The position numbers and the translations under genes are program-made. A stretch of DNA of 64,000 bases from Polaromonas sp. (GTDB taxonomy: Bacteria > Pseudomonadota > Gammaproteobacteria > Burkholderiales > Burkholderiaceae_C): contig NZ_JABBPE010000002.1 of NCBI RefSeq assembly GCF_012927455.1, forward strand, positions 124,001 through 188,000, in the 5' to 3' direction. The first letter of the stretch is position 1, and each line of letters starts with the position of its first letter. Shown in pieces: positions 1 through 7,562 of this stretch. The notes under the pieces were generated by a model. The model was not told where the DNA came from and did not search any database. It worked only from the letters and a program-made list of their open reading frames with translations.

Positions 1-32
1 ATTGACGTGGAACCGCGCAGGCTAGTCATCGC

Positions 33-95
33 GCTATTATTTCAATAGCATGGTGCGCCCGTCAGTCGTGGGCTAGAGGCTACTTTTATTGCAAA
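33..95 (+). repeat. Family B dispersed repeat, copy B1 (intergenic)
   Basis: Two adjacent small inverted repeats: GCTAT/ATAGC around a 7-base loop, then a GCGCCCGT...GGGCTAGAGGC block whose GCCC/GGGC arms can pair. It ends in a pyrimidine-rich TACTTTTATT. It fills most of the gene-free first 121 bases, downstream of the SDR gene that ends at 122. I see no other feature in 1-121. Confidence 0.75.
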
Positions 96-121
96 AATAG
101 CCGTAATCACTGAAAACGGAA

Positions 122-1027
122 TCAGGGTGCGCGCAACGCCGCCTTCAATTGCAGCCCGATCTCGGGTTTGTCGGCAAACGGATCGGTCGGGTTGCGCGCC
201 TGCAAGATGTCTTCGAGCCGCGTTTGCACCGAATTGATGGCTTTGGGGTGGCTGTAGATGTAAAACTGATTGCTTGCGATTCCATCAAATACCCGTTGCG
301 CCACGTCGGCCGCGCTTACCTTGCCGGAGCCGACGGCCTTGCCTGTCATTGCTTGCTGAATCAGCTGGCTCTTCGTCGGCTTGTCGCCGCTTAACTCAGC
401 CGGCCGATTGCGCTGGCTCTGGCCTATGCCGGTGGCCACAAAAAACGGGCACAGCACTGAAGCGCCGATCTGATCGGTCACCAGCGCAAGGTCCTGGTAC
501 AGGGTTTCGCTTAATGAGACCACTGCATGCTTGCTCACGTTGTAAACCCCCATGTTGGGCGGATTGAGCAAACCGGCCATGCTGGCGGTGTTGACAATAT
601 GTCCCTGCCAGGACGGGTCTTTGGCGGCAGCTTGCAGCATCATGGGCGTGAAGATGCGCACGCCGTGCGCCACGCCCATCACGTTGACGCCGAGCACCCA
701 TTCCCAATCCTTGACGCTGTTTTCCCAGATCAGGCCGCCCGAGCCGACGCCGGCATTGTTGAAGACAAAGTGCGGCGCGCCAAAACGCTCGAACACGGCC
801 TGGCCCATGGCCTCCATCTGGTCGGCACTGGAAACATCGAGCCGGAAGCTGAGCACCGGGGCACCGCTGGCCTTGATCTCTGCGCTGGCCTGGTCCAGCG
901 CATCTTGCTGCACGTCGACCAGCACCAGGTTCATGCCTAGCCTGGCGCCTATGCGCGCGCACTCCAGGCCAAAGCCCGAAGCAGCCCCGGTGAGAACGGC
1001 CGTTTTACCTTTGAAATTCGTGATCAT
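122..1027 (-). CDS. Short-chain dehydrogenase/reductase (SDR)
   Basis: An NAD(P)-dependent oxidoreductase of the classical SDR family, 301 aa with the start chosen here. The sequence shows the N-terminal cofactor motif TGAASGFG, the FNNAG motif near residue 90 and the catalytic pair YNVSK near residue 165, so it should be active. The start at 1027 is preferred over an ATG at 1042 because a strong GGAGGA lies 7 bases before it, inside the longer frame. It is the last gene of the leftward acyl-CoA block, 15 bp after the ElaA-type acetyltransferase. The substrate cannot be read from the sequence; a hydroxyacyl or alcohol intermediate of the same pathway is an inference from context. Confidence 0.88.
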   Translation of the reverse strand: MITNFKGKTAVLTGAASGFGLECARIGARLGMNLVLVDVQQDALDQASAEIKASGAPVLSFRLDVSSADQMEAMGQAVFERFGAPHFVFNNAGVGSGGLIWENSVKDWEWVLGVNVMGVAHGVRIFTPMMLQAAAKDPSWQGHIVNTASMAGLLNPPNMGVYNVSKHAVVSLSETLYQDLALVTDQIGASVLCPFFVATGIGQSQRNRPAELSGDKPTKSQLIQQAMTGKAVGSGKVSAADVAQRVFDGIASNQFYIYSHPKAINSVQTRLEDILQARNPTDPFADKPEIGLQLKAALRAP

Positions 1028-1042
1028 GAATAATTCCTCCAA

Positions 1043-1546
1043 TTAAGCGGGGCGCAGCATTTCGATGTGGGCAATGCCGTCTTCCAGGTACGGCGCCCCG
1101 GCGGCTTCAAAGCCATGCTGCTGGTAAAAACCTTCCAGCCGCGCTTGGGCGCCAATGCGTATGGGCTGGGCGCCCCAATGCTGCGTCAGGCAGGCCACGG
1201 CCTTTTTCATAAGCACATGGCCTGCGCCGCTGCCGCGCGCGTCATGGTGCGTCACCACGCGGCCAATGCTGCTTTCGGCAAACTTGATGCCCGCAGCGAA
1301 GCAGCGCGCATACGCTACCACCTGACCCGCTTGTCCCGGTTCTTCGCCGAGATGGCCCAGCAGGTGCATGGCCTGCGCATCCGCGCCATCCATGTCCTGA
1401 AAGACGCAGGCCTGCTCGACCACAAAGACCTCGCTGCGCAGTTGCAGCAGCTGATACAGCTCAGCCGTCGTCAGCGCATTAAAGGCGACAAAGCGCCATG
1501 TGAAGGAGGTGGTGGACAGGCGGCTGATAGGGGTCGTTCTGTTCAT
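1043..1546 (-). CDS. elaA: GNAT-family N-acetyltransferase, ElaA type
   Basis: A 167-aa GNAT acyltransferase close to E. coli ElaA (about 153 aa). Shared blocks include LLQLRSEVFVVEQ, a QDMDG motif, IGRVVTHHDARGSG with the acetyl-CoA binding loop, IRIGAQARLEGFYQQHGF and the ending EDGIAHIEM. The family uses acetyl-CoA; its physiological substrate is not established. The ATG overlaps the stop of the upstream GST gene by 4 bp (ATGA), which suggests translational coupling. It has about 14 extra N-terminal residues compared with ElaA, and a later start cannot be excluded. Confidence 0.85.
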   Translation of the reverse strand: MNRTTPISRLSTTSFTWRFVAFNALTTAELYQLLQLRSEVFVVEQACVFQDMDGADAQAMHLLGHLGEEPGQAGQVVAYARCFAAGIKFAESSIGRVVTHHDARGSGAGHVLMKKAVACLTQHWGAQPIRIGAQARLEGFYQQHGFEAAGAPYLEDGIAHIEMLRPA

Positions 1547-2472
1547 GCGGCCTTCAGCGAGTAGCCGATGCGCGGGAAGTGCACATGAACCGTGCCGGCG
1601 CGCTCGTCGGTGCGGCGCAGCGTGTAGTGCATGCGGGTGGCGGCCATCAGTTCGCCTTCGGTCGCCTCGTGCCCGAAGCTTTCGCTACTGACCAGCACGC
1701 GACTGCCCAGCGCTATGCCATGCTCGTCCTGAAAGATATCGTCTTTCAGCGGCAGCGGCGTGGCGGCCGCCGCTGCGGCAATCGCCTGCACCGCGCTAAA
1801 TTTATTCATGGTGCCGTGGCCGATTGCGGCCATCCGGTCCATCCAGTCCAGCACGGCGGGCGTGGCGTTCAGAATATCTGCCAGCACCGAGGTGCGCACG
1901 CGCGTGAACCACAGCGGGTGGTACATCGCAAAGTCGGTGATGCAAGGCACTTCGCCCAGCAAAAAAGGCCAGTCATCAAGCATGTCCGACAGGCGGCGCA
2001 GATAGGATTTGTAGGCGGCTGCGGCGTCTGCCGGGTGCAGCCGCGTCATGCCGCTGCTCATGGCTCTGCGGTCTTCGCCAAATGCGCGGGCCGCCTCCGG
2101 CGGTACGTTGTTGAACACCTGGTCCCTGCCCTTGGGCTGAAAGTTGAACGCCATGGCGGTCCAGAACAAGGTGTTGTCTGCCCAGTGCGCCAGGGTGCGC
2201 GCCATGCCTTTGCTGGGCTCCGGGTACAGCGCGGGCGCGGGCTGCAGGTGTTCCAACAAATCGGCAATCAGCGTGGTGTCGCAATAAATGTCGGCACCAA
2301 TTTGCAGTACCGGGGTTTTGCGGTAGCCCCCCGTCAGGGCCACCACGTCGGGCTTGGGCATGATCGCCGGAATGATGACGGACTTCCAAGGCAGGTTTTT
2401 GTAGCCCAGCATCAACCTGGTTTTTTCGGCGAAAGGCGAGGTCGGGTAATGGTGAAGAATCAGCTCGATCAT
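1543..2472 (-). CDS. Glutathione S-transferase family protein
   Basis: A 309-aa protein with an N-terminal thioredoxin-fold GST domain (residues 1-80: HHYPTSPFAEKTRLML, then RKTPVLQIGADIYCDTTLI, holding the cis-Pro and the glutathione gamma-glutamyl contact region). An all-helical C-terminal domain follows to about residue 210, with FLLGEVPCITDFAMYHPLW. About 90 residues beyond the usual GST length carry no motif I recognise. GGGAGATTT precedes the ATG. It lies between the AidB-type dehydrogenase and the ElaA-type gene in the leftward block. A role in detoxifying or isomerising a pathway intermediate is an inference. Confidence 0.85.
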   Translation of the reverse strand: MIELILHHYPTSPFAEKTRLMLGYKNLPWKSVIIPAIMPKPDVVALTGGYRKTPVLQIGADIYCDTTLIADLLEHLQPAPALYPEPSKGMARTLAHWADNTLFWTAMAFNFQPKGRDQVFNNVPPEAARAFGEDRRAMSSGMTRLHPADAAAAYKSYLRRLSDMLDDWPFLLGEVPCITDFAMYHPLWFTRVRTSVLADILNATPAVLDWMDRMAAIGHGTMNKFSAVQAIAAAAAATPLPLKDDIFQDEHGIALGSRVLVSSESFGHEATEGELMAATRMHYTLRRTDERAGTVHVHFPRIGYSLKAA

Positions 2473-2523
2473 AAATCTCCCTGTGGGTTCTCTGACTGTC
2501 TCGATATCCCGATGCCTTGGTTG

Positions 2524-4341
2524 TTACCGAGGCATGGCACGGGCGATGATGCTTTTGAAATCGGTGCCGGAGGCCAGTGTGCCAAACGCCTGACCCCAAT
2601 TGCCGGCCAGGCGCGAGTCGCAGAAAGCGCCAAACACCGCGCCCGGGGCCGTCTGGTATAGCAGCGCGGCCTGAACTGCCAGCGCCACGTCCTGCGCGAG
2701 GCGACGCGCCTGGAGCTCTGCGGTCTCAGCGCTCATGTTTTCGACACGGACCAGCAAGGCGGCAACAAGCCGGTCCAGCGCCGGGTGCGCGCCTTTGGCA
2801 GCAGACAGCTCGTGGGCCAGCGCGGCTACTGCATCGGCCTTGCGCAGGGCACGCAGCAGGTCCAGCGCCATGATGTTGCCCGCGCCTTCCCAGATTGAAT
2901 TGACCGGCATTTCGCGGTAAATGCGCGCCATCACGCCTTCGCCGCCCTCCTCCACATAGCCGTTGCCACCCAAGCATTCCATGGCCTCCTGGGCGAGGTG
3001 GCTGCCGCGCTTGCAGATCCAGTATTTGGCGATCGGGGTTAACAGGCGCGCCATGACAGCTTCATGGGTGTCGGTGCCCCGGTCAAAAGTGCGGGCCAGG
3101 CGAATCGCCAGCGCGGTCGCGGCTTCAGACTCCAACGCCAGATCGGCCAGCACATTGCGCATCAGCGGCTGATCAATCAGCAGCTTACCAAACGCCGTGC
3201 GCTGGGCGCTGTGGTTGAGGGCCAGGCTCAGGGCCTGGCGCATCAGGCCACTGCTGCCCAAGGCGCAGTCGAGGCGCGTCATGCTGCCCATCGCAAGGAT
3301 TTGCGAAACACCACGGCCTTCATCGCCAACCAGCCATGCCTGCGCCCCTTCGAATTCGACTTCGGAGCTGGCATTGGCCTTGTTGCCCAGCTTGTCTTTC
3401 AGGCGCTGGATGCGTATGGCGTTCAGGCTGCCGTCGGCCAGAACGCGCGGCATAAAAAAGCAACTCAAGCCGTCCGGCGTCTGGGCCAGCACCAGAAAGG
3501 CGTCGCACATCGGCGCCGATAAAAACCACTTGTGCCCGGTCAGCGCGTAGCGCTCGCCCCAGCTGTCCTGGCCCGCCGGCTCGGCCCGCGTGGTGTTGGC
3601 CCGCACATCAGAGCCGCCCTGCTTCTCAGTCATGCCCATGCCCATAGTCAGGCCGGGCTTGCCTTGCCAGGGTTTCAGCACCGGGTCGTAGGCGCGACTG
3701 GTGAGTTTGGGACCCCAGTCGGCATAAATCGCCGCGTTGCTGCGCAGCGCCGGTGTGACGGCGTAAGTCATGGAAATCGGGCACAACGTGGACGGCTCAA
3801 GCTCGGTAAACAGCATGAAACCGGCGGCGCGCTCGACATGCGGCGATAGGCCAAGGCGTTTTGGCGCCGGGCCGCCCCAAGCCGAAACAGCCCCCTCGGG
3901 GCTGAAGGCTGCGGCTCCAAGCCCGCCTGCGCGGGTTTGGACAGCCTGCAGATGCGACGCCTCAGGCGGCGCGGCGCCCTGCAAGGGCAGCGCAGCACGC
4001 GAAGCGGCAAGCGTGGGGGCCACTTCTGCCCAGGGCGTGCCATGCAAGCCGGCGCCCACGGCTGCCGCCATCAGCGCGTGGTAGCTCGGATGAAACTCCA
4101 CATGATCGACGCGCCGGCCGAAGCGGTCATGGCTGTGCAGCTCGGGCGCATGGGTGTTGGCCAGCCGCGCGTGGACCTGCATATCGGCACTGCCCAGCAT
4201 TGCGCCCAGCCGGCTGAGCTGGGCCGTGTCAAGCTGCGGCGCGTTGAACTTCAGCGCGCCCAGCAGCGGCCGGTTGCTGTCGAACAGGTTGTAATTGACC
4301 AGCGGCTCGGGCTGGTTGAAGACCTCATGGGTGATATCCAC
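2524..4341 (-). CDS. aidB: Acyl-CoA dehydrogenase, AidB/isovaleryl type, with in-frame repeat insertion
   Basis: FAD-dependent acyl-CoA dehydrogenase family, 605 aa. Similarity to E. coli AidB (about 541 aa) runs throughout: VFNQPEPLVNYNLF at the start, then GMGMTEKQGGSDVRANTTRA, GHKWFLSAPMCDAFLVLAQT, RLKDKLGNKANASSEVEF and YREMPVNSIWEGAGNIMALD. AidB proteins take part in the alkylation response, but related proteins act as acyl-CoA dehydrogenases. The context here favours acyl-CoA metabolism. The start is GTG with GGGAGG before it. Residues about 107-158 (APTLAASRAALP through the AWGGPAPKR region) are not AidB sequence. They are encoded by a family A repeat inserted in frame, and they account for almost all of the extra length. 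Confidence 0.9.
   Translation of the reverse strand: MDITHEVFNQPEPLVNYNLFDSNRPLLGALKFNAPQLDTAQLSRLGAMLGSADMQVHARLANTHAPELHSHDRFGRRVDHVEFHPSYHALMAAAVGAGLHGTPWAEVAPTLAASRAALPLQGAAPPEASHLQAVQTRAGGLGAAAFSPEGAVSAWGGPAPKRLGLSPHVERAAGFMLFTELEPSTLCPISMTYAVTPALRSNAAIYADWGPKLTSRAYDPVLKPWQGKPGLTMGMGMTEKQGGSDVRANTTRAEPAGQDSWGERYALTGHKWFLSAPMCDAFLVLAQTPDGLSCFFMPRVLADGSLNAIRIQRLKDKLGNKANASSEVEFEGAQAWLVGDEGRGVSQILAMGSMTRLDCALGSSGLMRQALSLALNHSAQRTAFGKLLIDQPLMRNVLADLALESEAATALAIRLARTFDRGTDTHEAVMARLLTPIAKYWICKRGSHLAQEAMECLGGNGYVEEGGEGVMARIYREMPVNSIWEGAGNIMALDLLRALRKADAVAALAHELSAAKGAHPALDRLVAALLVRVENMSAETAELQARRLAQDVALAVQAALLYQTAPGAVFGAFCDSRLAGNWGQAFGTLASGTDFKSIIARAMPR
3868..4021 (+). repeat. Family A repeat A1, inside the aidB-like gene
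   Basis: GC-rich repeat reading GCCGCCCCAAGC, then a CCCCCTCGGGG hairpin core, then GCGAAGCGGCAAGCGTGGGGGCC. The middle carries about 80 extra bases. It is kept in frame in the dehydrogenase gene and adds about 52 residues. Confidence 0.85.
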
Positions 4342-4361
4342 GGCGACCTCCCGTGCAAAAG

Positions 4362-5378
4362 TTAAATCAGCTTGACCAGCTGCTTGCCAAAGTTCTTGCC
4401 TTTGAGCAGGCCCAAAAAGGCTTCTGGCGCGGCCTCCAGCCCCTGCGCCACGGATTCGCGCGGCCGCAGCTTCGCCGTGGCCACCAGGGTGCCGAGTTCC
4501 TTAAGCGCCTCGGGCCAGACGTCCATGTGCTCGCTGACGATAAAGCCCTGCAGCTTCAGGCGGCTGAGCAGGATCAACGAGGGCTGGGTGATGGGCAGCG
4601 GCTTGCCGTCGTAGCCGGCAATCATGCCGCACACGGCAATGCGGCCAAAGGCGTTCATTTGCGACAGCACGGCGTCCAGCACCATGCCGCCGACATTTTC
4701 GAAGTGGCCGTCAATGCCTTTGGGGCAGGCTTCTTTCAGCGCCTTCGACAGCGAGGCCGCGTCGGGGTGCAGTTTGTAGTCGATGCAGGCATCAAAGCCC
4801 AGTTCGTCCACCGCGTACTTGCATTTGTCCGGCCCGCCGGCAATGCCGACCACGCGGCAGCCGCGCGCCTTGGCCAGCGCGGCGAAGGCGCTGCCGACGG
4901 CGCCGGTGGCAGCGCTCACCGTGACGGTCTGGCCGGCCTGGGGTTCGATAATTTTGAGAAGGCCGTACCAGGCGGTGACGCCCGGCATGCCGACCGCGCC
5001 CAGGTAATGCGACAGCGGCACATGCGTGGTGTCGACCTTGCGCAAGGCGCCCGGCTGCGCCGCGTCGACGACGCTGTACTGCTGCCAGCCGCCCATGCCG
5101 ACCACCTTGTCGCCAGGTTGAAACAGCGGCGAGCGGCTTTCCACCACTTCGCCCACCGTGCCACCCTGCATGACCTGGCCCAGTGGCTGCGGCACCGCAT
5201 AGCTTTTGGAGTCATTCATGCGGCCGCGCATGTAAGGGTCCAGGCTCAAAAAGTGATGGCATACCAGCACCTGACCCTCTTGCAAGGCCGCTGTCTGGCT
5301 GCTCACGAGCTTGAAATTGCTGGTGACGGCTTCGCCGCTGGGACGGTTGTCGAGCAGGAATTGTTGATTGACGGGCAT
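4362..5378 (-). CDS. NADP-dependent medium-chain oxidoreductase (CurA/YncB-like MDR)
   Basis: A 338-aa zinc-free medium-chain dehydrogenase/reductase. Visible motifs are MRGRMNDSKSYA and PFQLGQ-like N-terminal segments, MPGVTAWYGLLKI, and the nucleotide-binding SAATGAVGSAFAALAKARGC followed by VVGIAGGPDKC. The family reduces 2-alkenals, curcumin or enoyl groups with NADPH. The start at 5378 has AGGAGATCCAC before it. The frame stays open upstream to 5456, but that part reads through a family B repeat and is not counted as protein. It lies 20 bp before the AidB-type gene, so probably the same transcript. Confidence 0.88.
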   Translation of the reverse strand: MPVNQQFLLDNRPSGEAVTSNFKLVSSQTAALQEGQVLVCHHFLSLDPYMRGRMNDSKSYAVPQPLGQVMQGGTVGEVVESRSPLFQPGDKVVGMGGWQQYSVVDAAQPGALRKVDTTHVPLSHYLGAVGMPGVTAWYGLLKIIEPQAGQTVTVSAATGAVGSAFAALAKARGCRVVGIAGGPDKCKYAVDELGFDACIDYKLHPDAASLSKALKEACPKGIDGHFENVGGMVLDAVLSQMNAFGRIAVCGMIAGYDGKPLPITQPSLILLSRLKLQGFIVSEHMDVWPEALKELGTLVATAKLRPRESVAQGLEAAPEAFLGLLKGKNFGKQLVKLI

Positions 5379-5424
5379 GTGGATCTCCTGAATGGGATTT
5401 GAGGACTTCTGGACAAATAATGAA

Positions 5425-5479
5425 GCTATAGTTTTGATAGCTGCTCGCGCCCGCATTCATTGGGCTAGAGCACGATTTA
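5425..5479 (+). repeat. Family B repeat B2 (intergenic)
   Basis: GCTATAGTTTTGATAGC hairpin followed by TGCTCGCGCCCG...TTGGGCTAGAGC. It lies in the 117-bp gap between the thioesterase and MDR genes, so it would be part of the polycistronic leftward transcript. Confidence 0.8.
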
Positions 5480-5495
5480 ATAGGTAAAACGCACT

Positions 5496-5948
5496 TTAGT
5501 CGGTTGAAATGGGACTGACCGCAGCGCTGCCCGCATCAGCCGGATTGGCGCTTTTGGTCTGCCGTTTGACGTATTTAAATGTTCCGGTCGCGTGAGCGCA
5601 AGGCCTGCCCTGCGCGTCGTACAGCGTGGCTTCCGTAAATGCCAGCGAGGTGCTGCGGTGCATCAGGCGGCCCTTGCCCGTAAGCTTGCTGCCGTCGCCC
5701 GGTGCCGGCTGCATGAAACTGGTTTTCATTTCGATAGTGACCACGCCCATGTCTTTTTGCACACTCCGCGCGGCAACGGCCATCGTCACATCAAGCAGCG
5801 TCATGATGGCGCCGCCGTGAGTGACGGCAAAGGAATTGAGGTGCTCAGGCCGGGGCGTGTAGCCAATCGCCGACTGGCCGCCTTCAAACAGTTCCAGCGC
5901 AAAGCCGAGGTGGCTGACGAAGGGTATTTCCGCGCCGAAGTTCATCAT
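5496..5948 (-). CDS. PaaI-type hotdog thioesterase
   Basis: A 150-aa hotdog-fold acyl-CoA thioesterase. The family core is HLNSFAVTHGGAIMTLLDVTM, where the HGG segment and the following helix form the active-site region, then TIEMKTSFMQPAPG and a C-terminal CAHATGTFKY strand. Such enzymes hydrolyse stalled acyl-CoA or aryl-CoA esters and free CoA, which fits the beta-oxidation neighbourhood. ATG at 5948 (or 5945) is chosen because sequence upstream of it is repeat DNA (A2), although the frame is open to 5975. The C-terminal tail after residue about 130 is Ala/Ser-rich and not conserved. Confidence 0.87.
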   Translation of the reverse strand: MMNFGAEIPFVSHLGFALELFEGGQSAIGYTPRPEHLNSFAVTHGGAIMTLLDVTMAVAARSVQKDMGVVTIEMKTSFMQPAPGDGSKLTGKGRLMHRSTSLAFTEATLYDAQGRPCAHATGTFKYVKRQTKSANPADAGSAAVSPISTD

Positions 5949-5963
5949 GGCGTGCGCAGCGCA

Positions 5964-6200
5964 GGGCCGCCCCAAGCAAGCACAGCCCTCCCCTGGGGCA
6001 GCGCCGTACGCGAAGCGACAAGCGTGGGGGCGACGAACGAAGCGCCGGGCCGCCCCAAGCGAAGTTCAGCCCCCTCGGAGGGCAGCGCCGTACGCGAAGC
6101 GACAAGCGTGGGGGCGACGAACGAAGCGCCGGGCCGCCCCAAGCGAAGTTCAGCCCCCTCGGGGGGCAGCGCCGTACGCGAAGCGACAAGCGTGGGGGCC
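5964..6200 (+). repeat. Family A repeat A2: three tandem copies
   Basis: Three copies start at 5964, 6047 and 6131 (period 83-84 bp). Each reads GGGCCGCCCCAAGC...CCCCTCGG...GCGCCGTACGCGAAGCGACA and ends in AGCGTGGGGGC, with the spacer GACGAACGAAGCGCC between copies. The second and third differ at very few positions. It fills the gap between the SDR (ends 6205) and the thioesterase start. Confidence 0.92.
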
Positions 6201-6204
6201 ATTC

Positions 6205-7005
6205 TTAGCCGCCAGCGATGACTGAAACGCCGCCGTCCACCGCCAGCCACTGGCCGGTGATGTGCTTACCCGCGTCGGACGCATAAAGCACGCACAGACC
6301 CTTGAGGTCTTCGTCATCGCCAAGCCGGCCCAGCGGGGCGTGCGCGGCGAGTTTTTCTTCGCCCATGGCCTTGAGCGTACCCATGGTCATCTTGCTCGGG
6401 AAAAAGCCCGGGCAAATGGCGTTCACGTTGATGTTGTGGGCGCCCCATTCGCAAGCCAGGGCCCGGGTGAAGTTGACCACCGCACCCTTGGACGTGTTGT
6501 AGGCAATCGTGGTCATCTCGCGCGGGTTGCCACCCAGACCGGCAATCGAAGCCACGTTGATGATGCGCCCCGACTTGCGCGGGATCATGCTGTGTTTGGC
6601 GATGTGCTGCGACAAGATGAAATAGCCGCGAATATTCAGGTTCATGACCTTGTCCCAGGCGTCCACCGGGTGATCTTCGGCCGGCGCGCCCCAGGCGGCA
6701 CCGGCGTTGTTGACGAGGATGTCCACATGGCCGAAACGCTTGATGGTTTCATCGGCCAGCGTGCGGATATCGGCTTCTTTGGAGCAATCGGCGGCGATCC
6801 AGTCCACCTCGATGCCGGCAACCTGCAATTCGGCCGCCGCCTTGATCAGATCATCGGCCTTGCGCGAGCTCAGCATGACCCGGGCGCCGGCCTCGCCCAG
6901 CGCCTGGGCGAGTTGCAGGCCCAGGCCGCGCGAGCCGCCGGTGACAAGCGCGGTTTTGCCCTTGAGGTCAAACAGTTGCTGGATGGTACGGGTGGCTTTC
7001 GGCAT
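6205..7005 (-). CDS. SDR family oxidoreductase
   Basis: A 266-aa classical SDR. The cofactor motif TGGSRGLGLQLAQALGEAGA follows a short N-terminal extension. LVNNAGAAWG lies near residue 100, GRIINVASIAGLGG supplies the catalytic Ser and YNTSKGAVVNFTRALA the Tyr-Lys pair. The C-terminal HITGQWLAVDGG motif is typical of 3-ketoacyl reductase and gluconate-dehydrogenase-like SDRs. AAGGAG lies 8 bases before the ATG. It sits between the Dabb gene and the thioesterase in the acyl-CoA block and probably handles a hydroxy or keto intermediate; the exact substrate is unknown. Confidence 0.9.
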   Translation of the reverse strand: MPKATRTIQQLFDLKGKTALVTGGSRGLGLQLAQALGEAGARVMLSSRKADDLIKAAAELQVAGIEVDWIAADCSKEADIRTLADETIKRFGHVDILVNNAGAAWGAPAEDHPVDAWDKVMNLNIRGYFILSQHIAKHSMIPRKSGRIINVASIAGLGGNPREMTTIAYNTSKGAVVNFTRALACEWGAHNINVNAICPGFFPSKMTMGTLKAMGEEKLAAHAPLGRLGDDEDLKGLCVLYASDAGKHITGQWLAVDGGVSVIAGG

Positions 7006-7041
7006 AGGGTGTCTCCTTATTATTCAGTCTTGATAAAGGGA

Positions 7042-7335
7042 TTAATGGCTGTCGATGATTTCGTAGTCCAGCACGCTGCGACTGTCGCGCAAGGCGCCCA
7101 GCACGCTGCTGATGTACTGGTGCTGCGGGTGCTTTTGGTAGGCCGCCAGCGCCGCGCTGCTTTCAAATACCGAGTAAAGCACAACATCGCAGCTGGCCTC
7201 AAGCGCGACTGTCCGGGTGGCGACTTCAAACTTCAGCATGCCCGGCACCAGATCGCGGCAGCTGTCGAGCTCGGCCTTGAAATGCGGCGCATCGACGGGA
7301 TTTTTGAGCTTCCACATCACGATATGTTTGATCAT
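7042..7335 (-). CDS. Dabb-domain (stress-responsive A/B barrel) protein
   Basis: A 97-aa protein formed by one Dabb domain: MIKHIVMWKLKN, a central LKFEVATR strand, VLYSVFESSAALAAYQKHPQH and a final ILDYEI-like strand. These small dimeric ferredoxin-like barrels include olivetolic acid cyclase-type enzymes and many uncharacterised proteins, so enzymatic function is not assigned. Its ATG overlaps the TGA of the preceding small membrane protein by 4 bp, so the two are probably translated together. Confidence 0.85.
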   Translation of the reverse strand: MIKHIVMWKLKNPVDAPHFKAELDSCRDLVPGMLKFEVATRTVALEASCDVVLYSVFESSAALAAYQKHPQHQYISSVLGALRDSRSVLDYEIIDSH

Positions 7336-7562
7336 GGATCAACCTTCATTCTGGAACGGACAACGATCAAGGCAACGCCGACTGCCGCGGCGATCCCGCC
7401 ACCCACTATCAGCAACCAGGCCATGTTGTCGTCAATCGGCGCCACGGACAGGCCCAGCACGAGCGTCAGCAGGCCGCCATAAATCAGCACCCAGATCACA
7501 CCGTGCAAACGCGCCGCGGATGTATTGGATGTGGTGCTGGCTGAAGGTTTGAAAAAGCCCAC
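7332..7562 (-). CDS. Small two-helix membrane protein, unknown function
   Basis: A 76-aa protein with two hydrophobic helices, about residues 22-40 (VIWVLIYGGLLTLVLGLSV) and 47-68 (AWLLIVGGGIAAAVGVALIV), ending in the basic tail RSRMKVDP. The start is GTG; its G is shared with the TAG stop of the upstream acyl-CoA dehydrogenase. A strong GGAGGAGG lies 7 bases before it, inside that gene's end. Tight overlaps on both sides support it as a real gene of the operon. I do not recognise a family; an inner-membrane partner of the pathway is possible but unproven. Confidence 0.75.
   Translation of the reverse strand: MGFFKPSASTTSNTSAARLHGVIWVLIYGGLLTLVLGLSVAPIDDNMAWLLIVGGGIAAAVGVALIVVRSRMKVDP

Noticed and set aside
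5964..6200. Possible CRISPR array
   Set aside because: Period 83-84 bp with near-identical units and no unique spacers; no cas genes. It is a tandem of family A.
5945..6250. Overlapping frames on both strands reading repeated [12 protein letters not shown] blocks
   Set aside because: They are translations of the tandem family A repeat between two genes, lack an SD and have no independent support.
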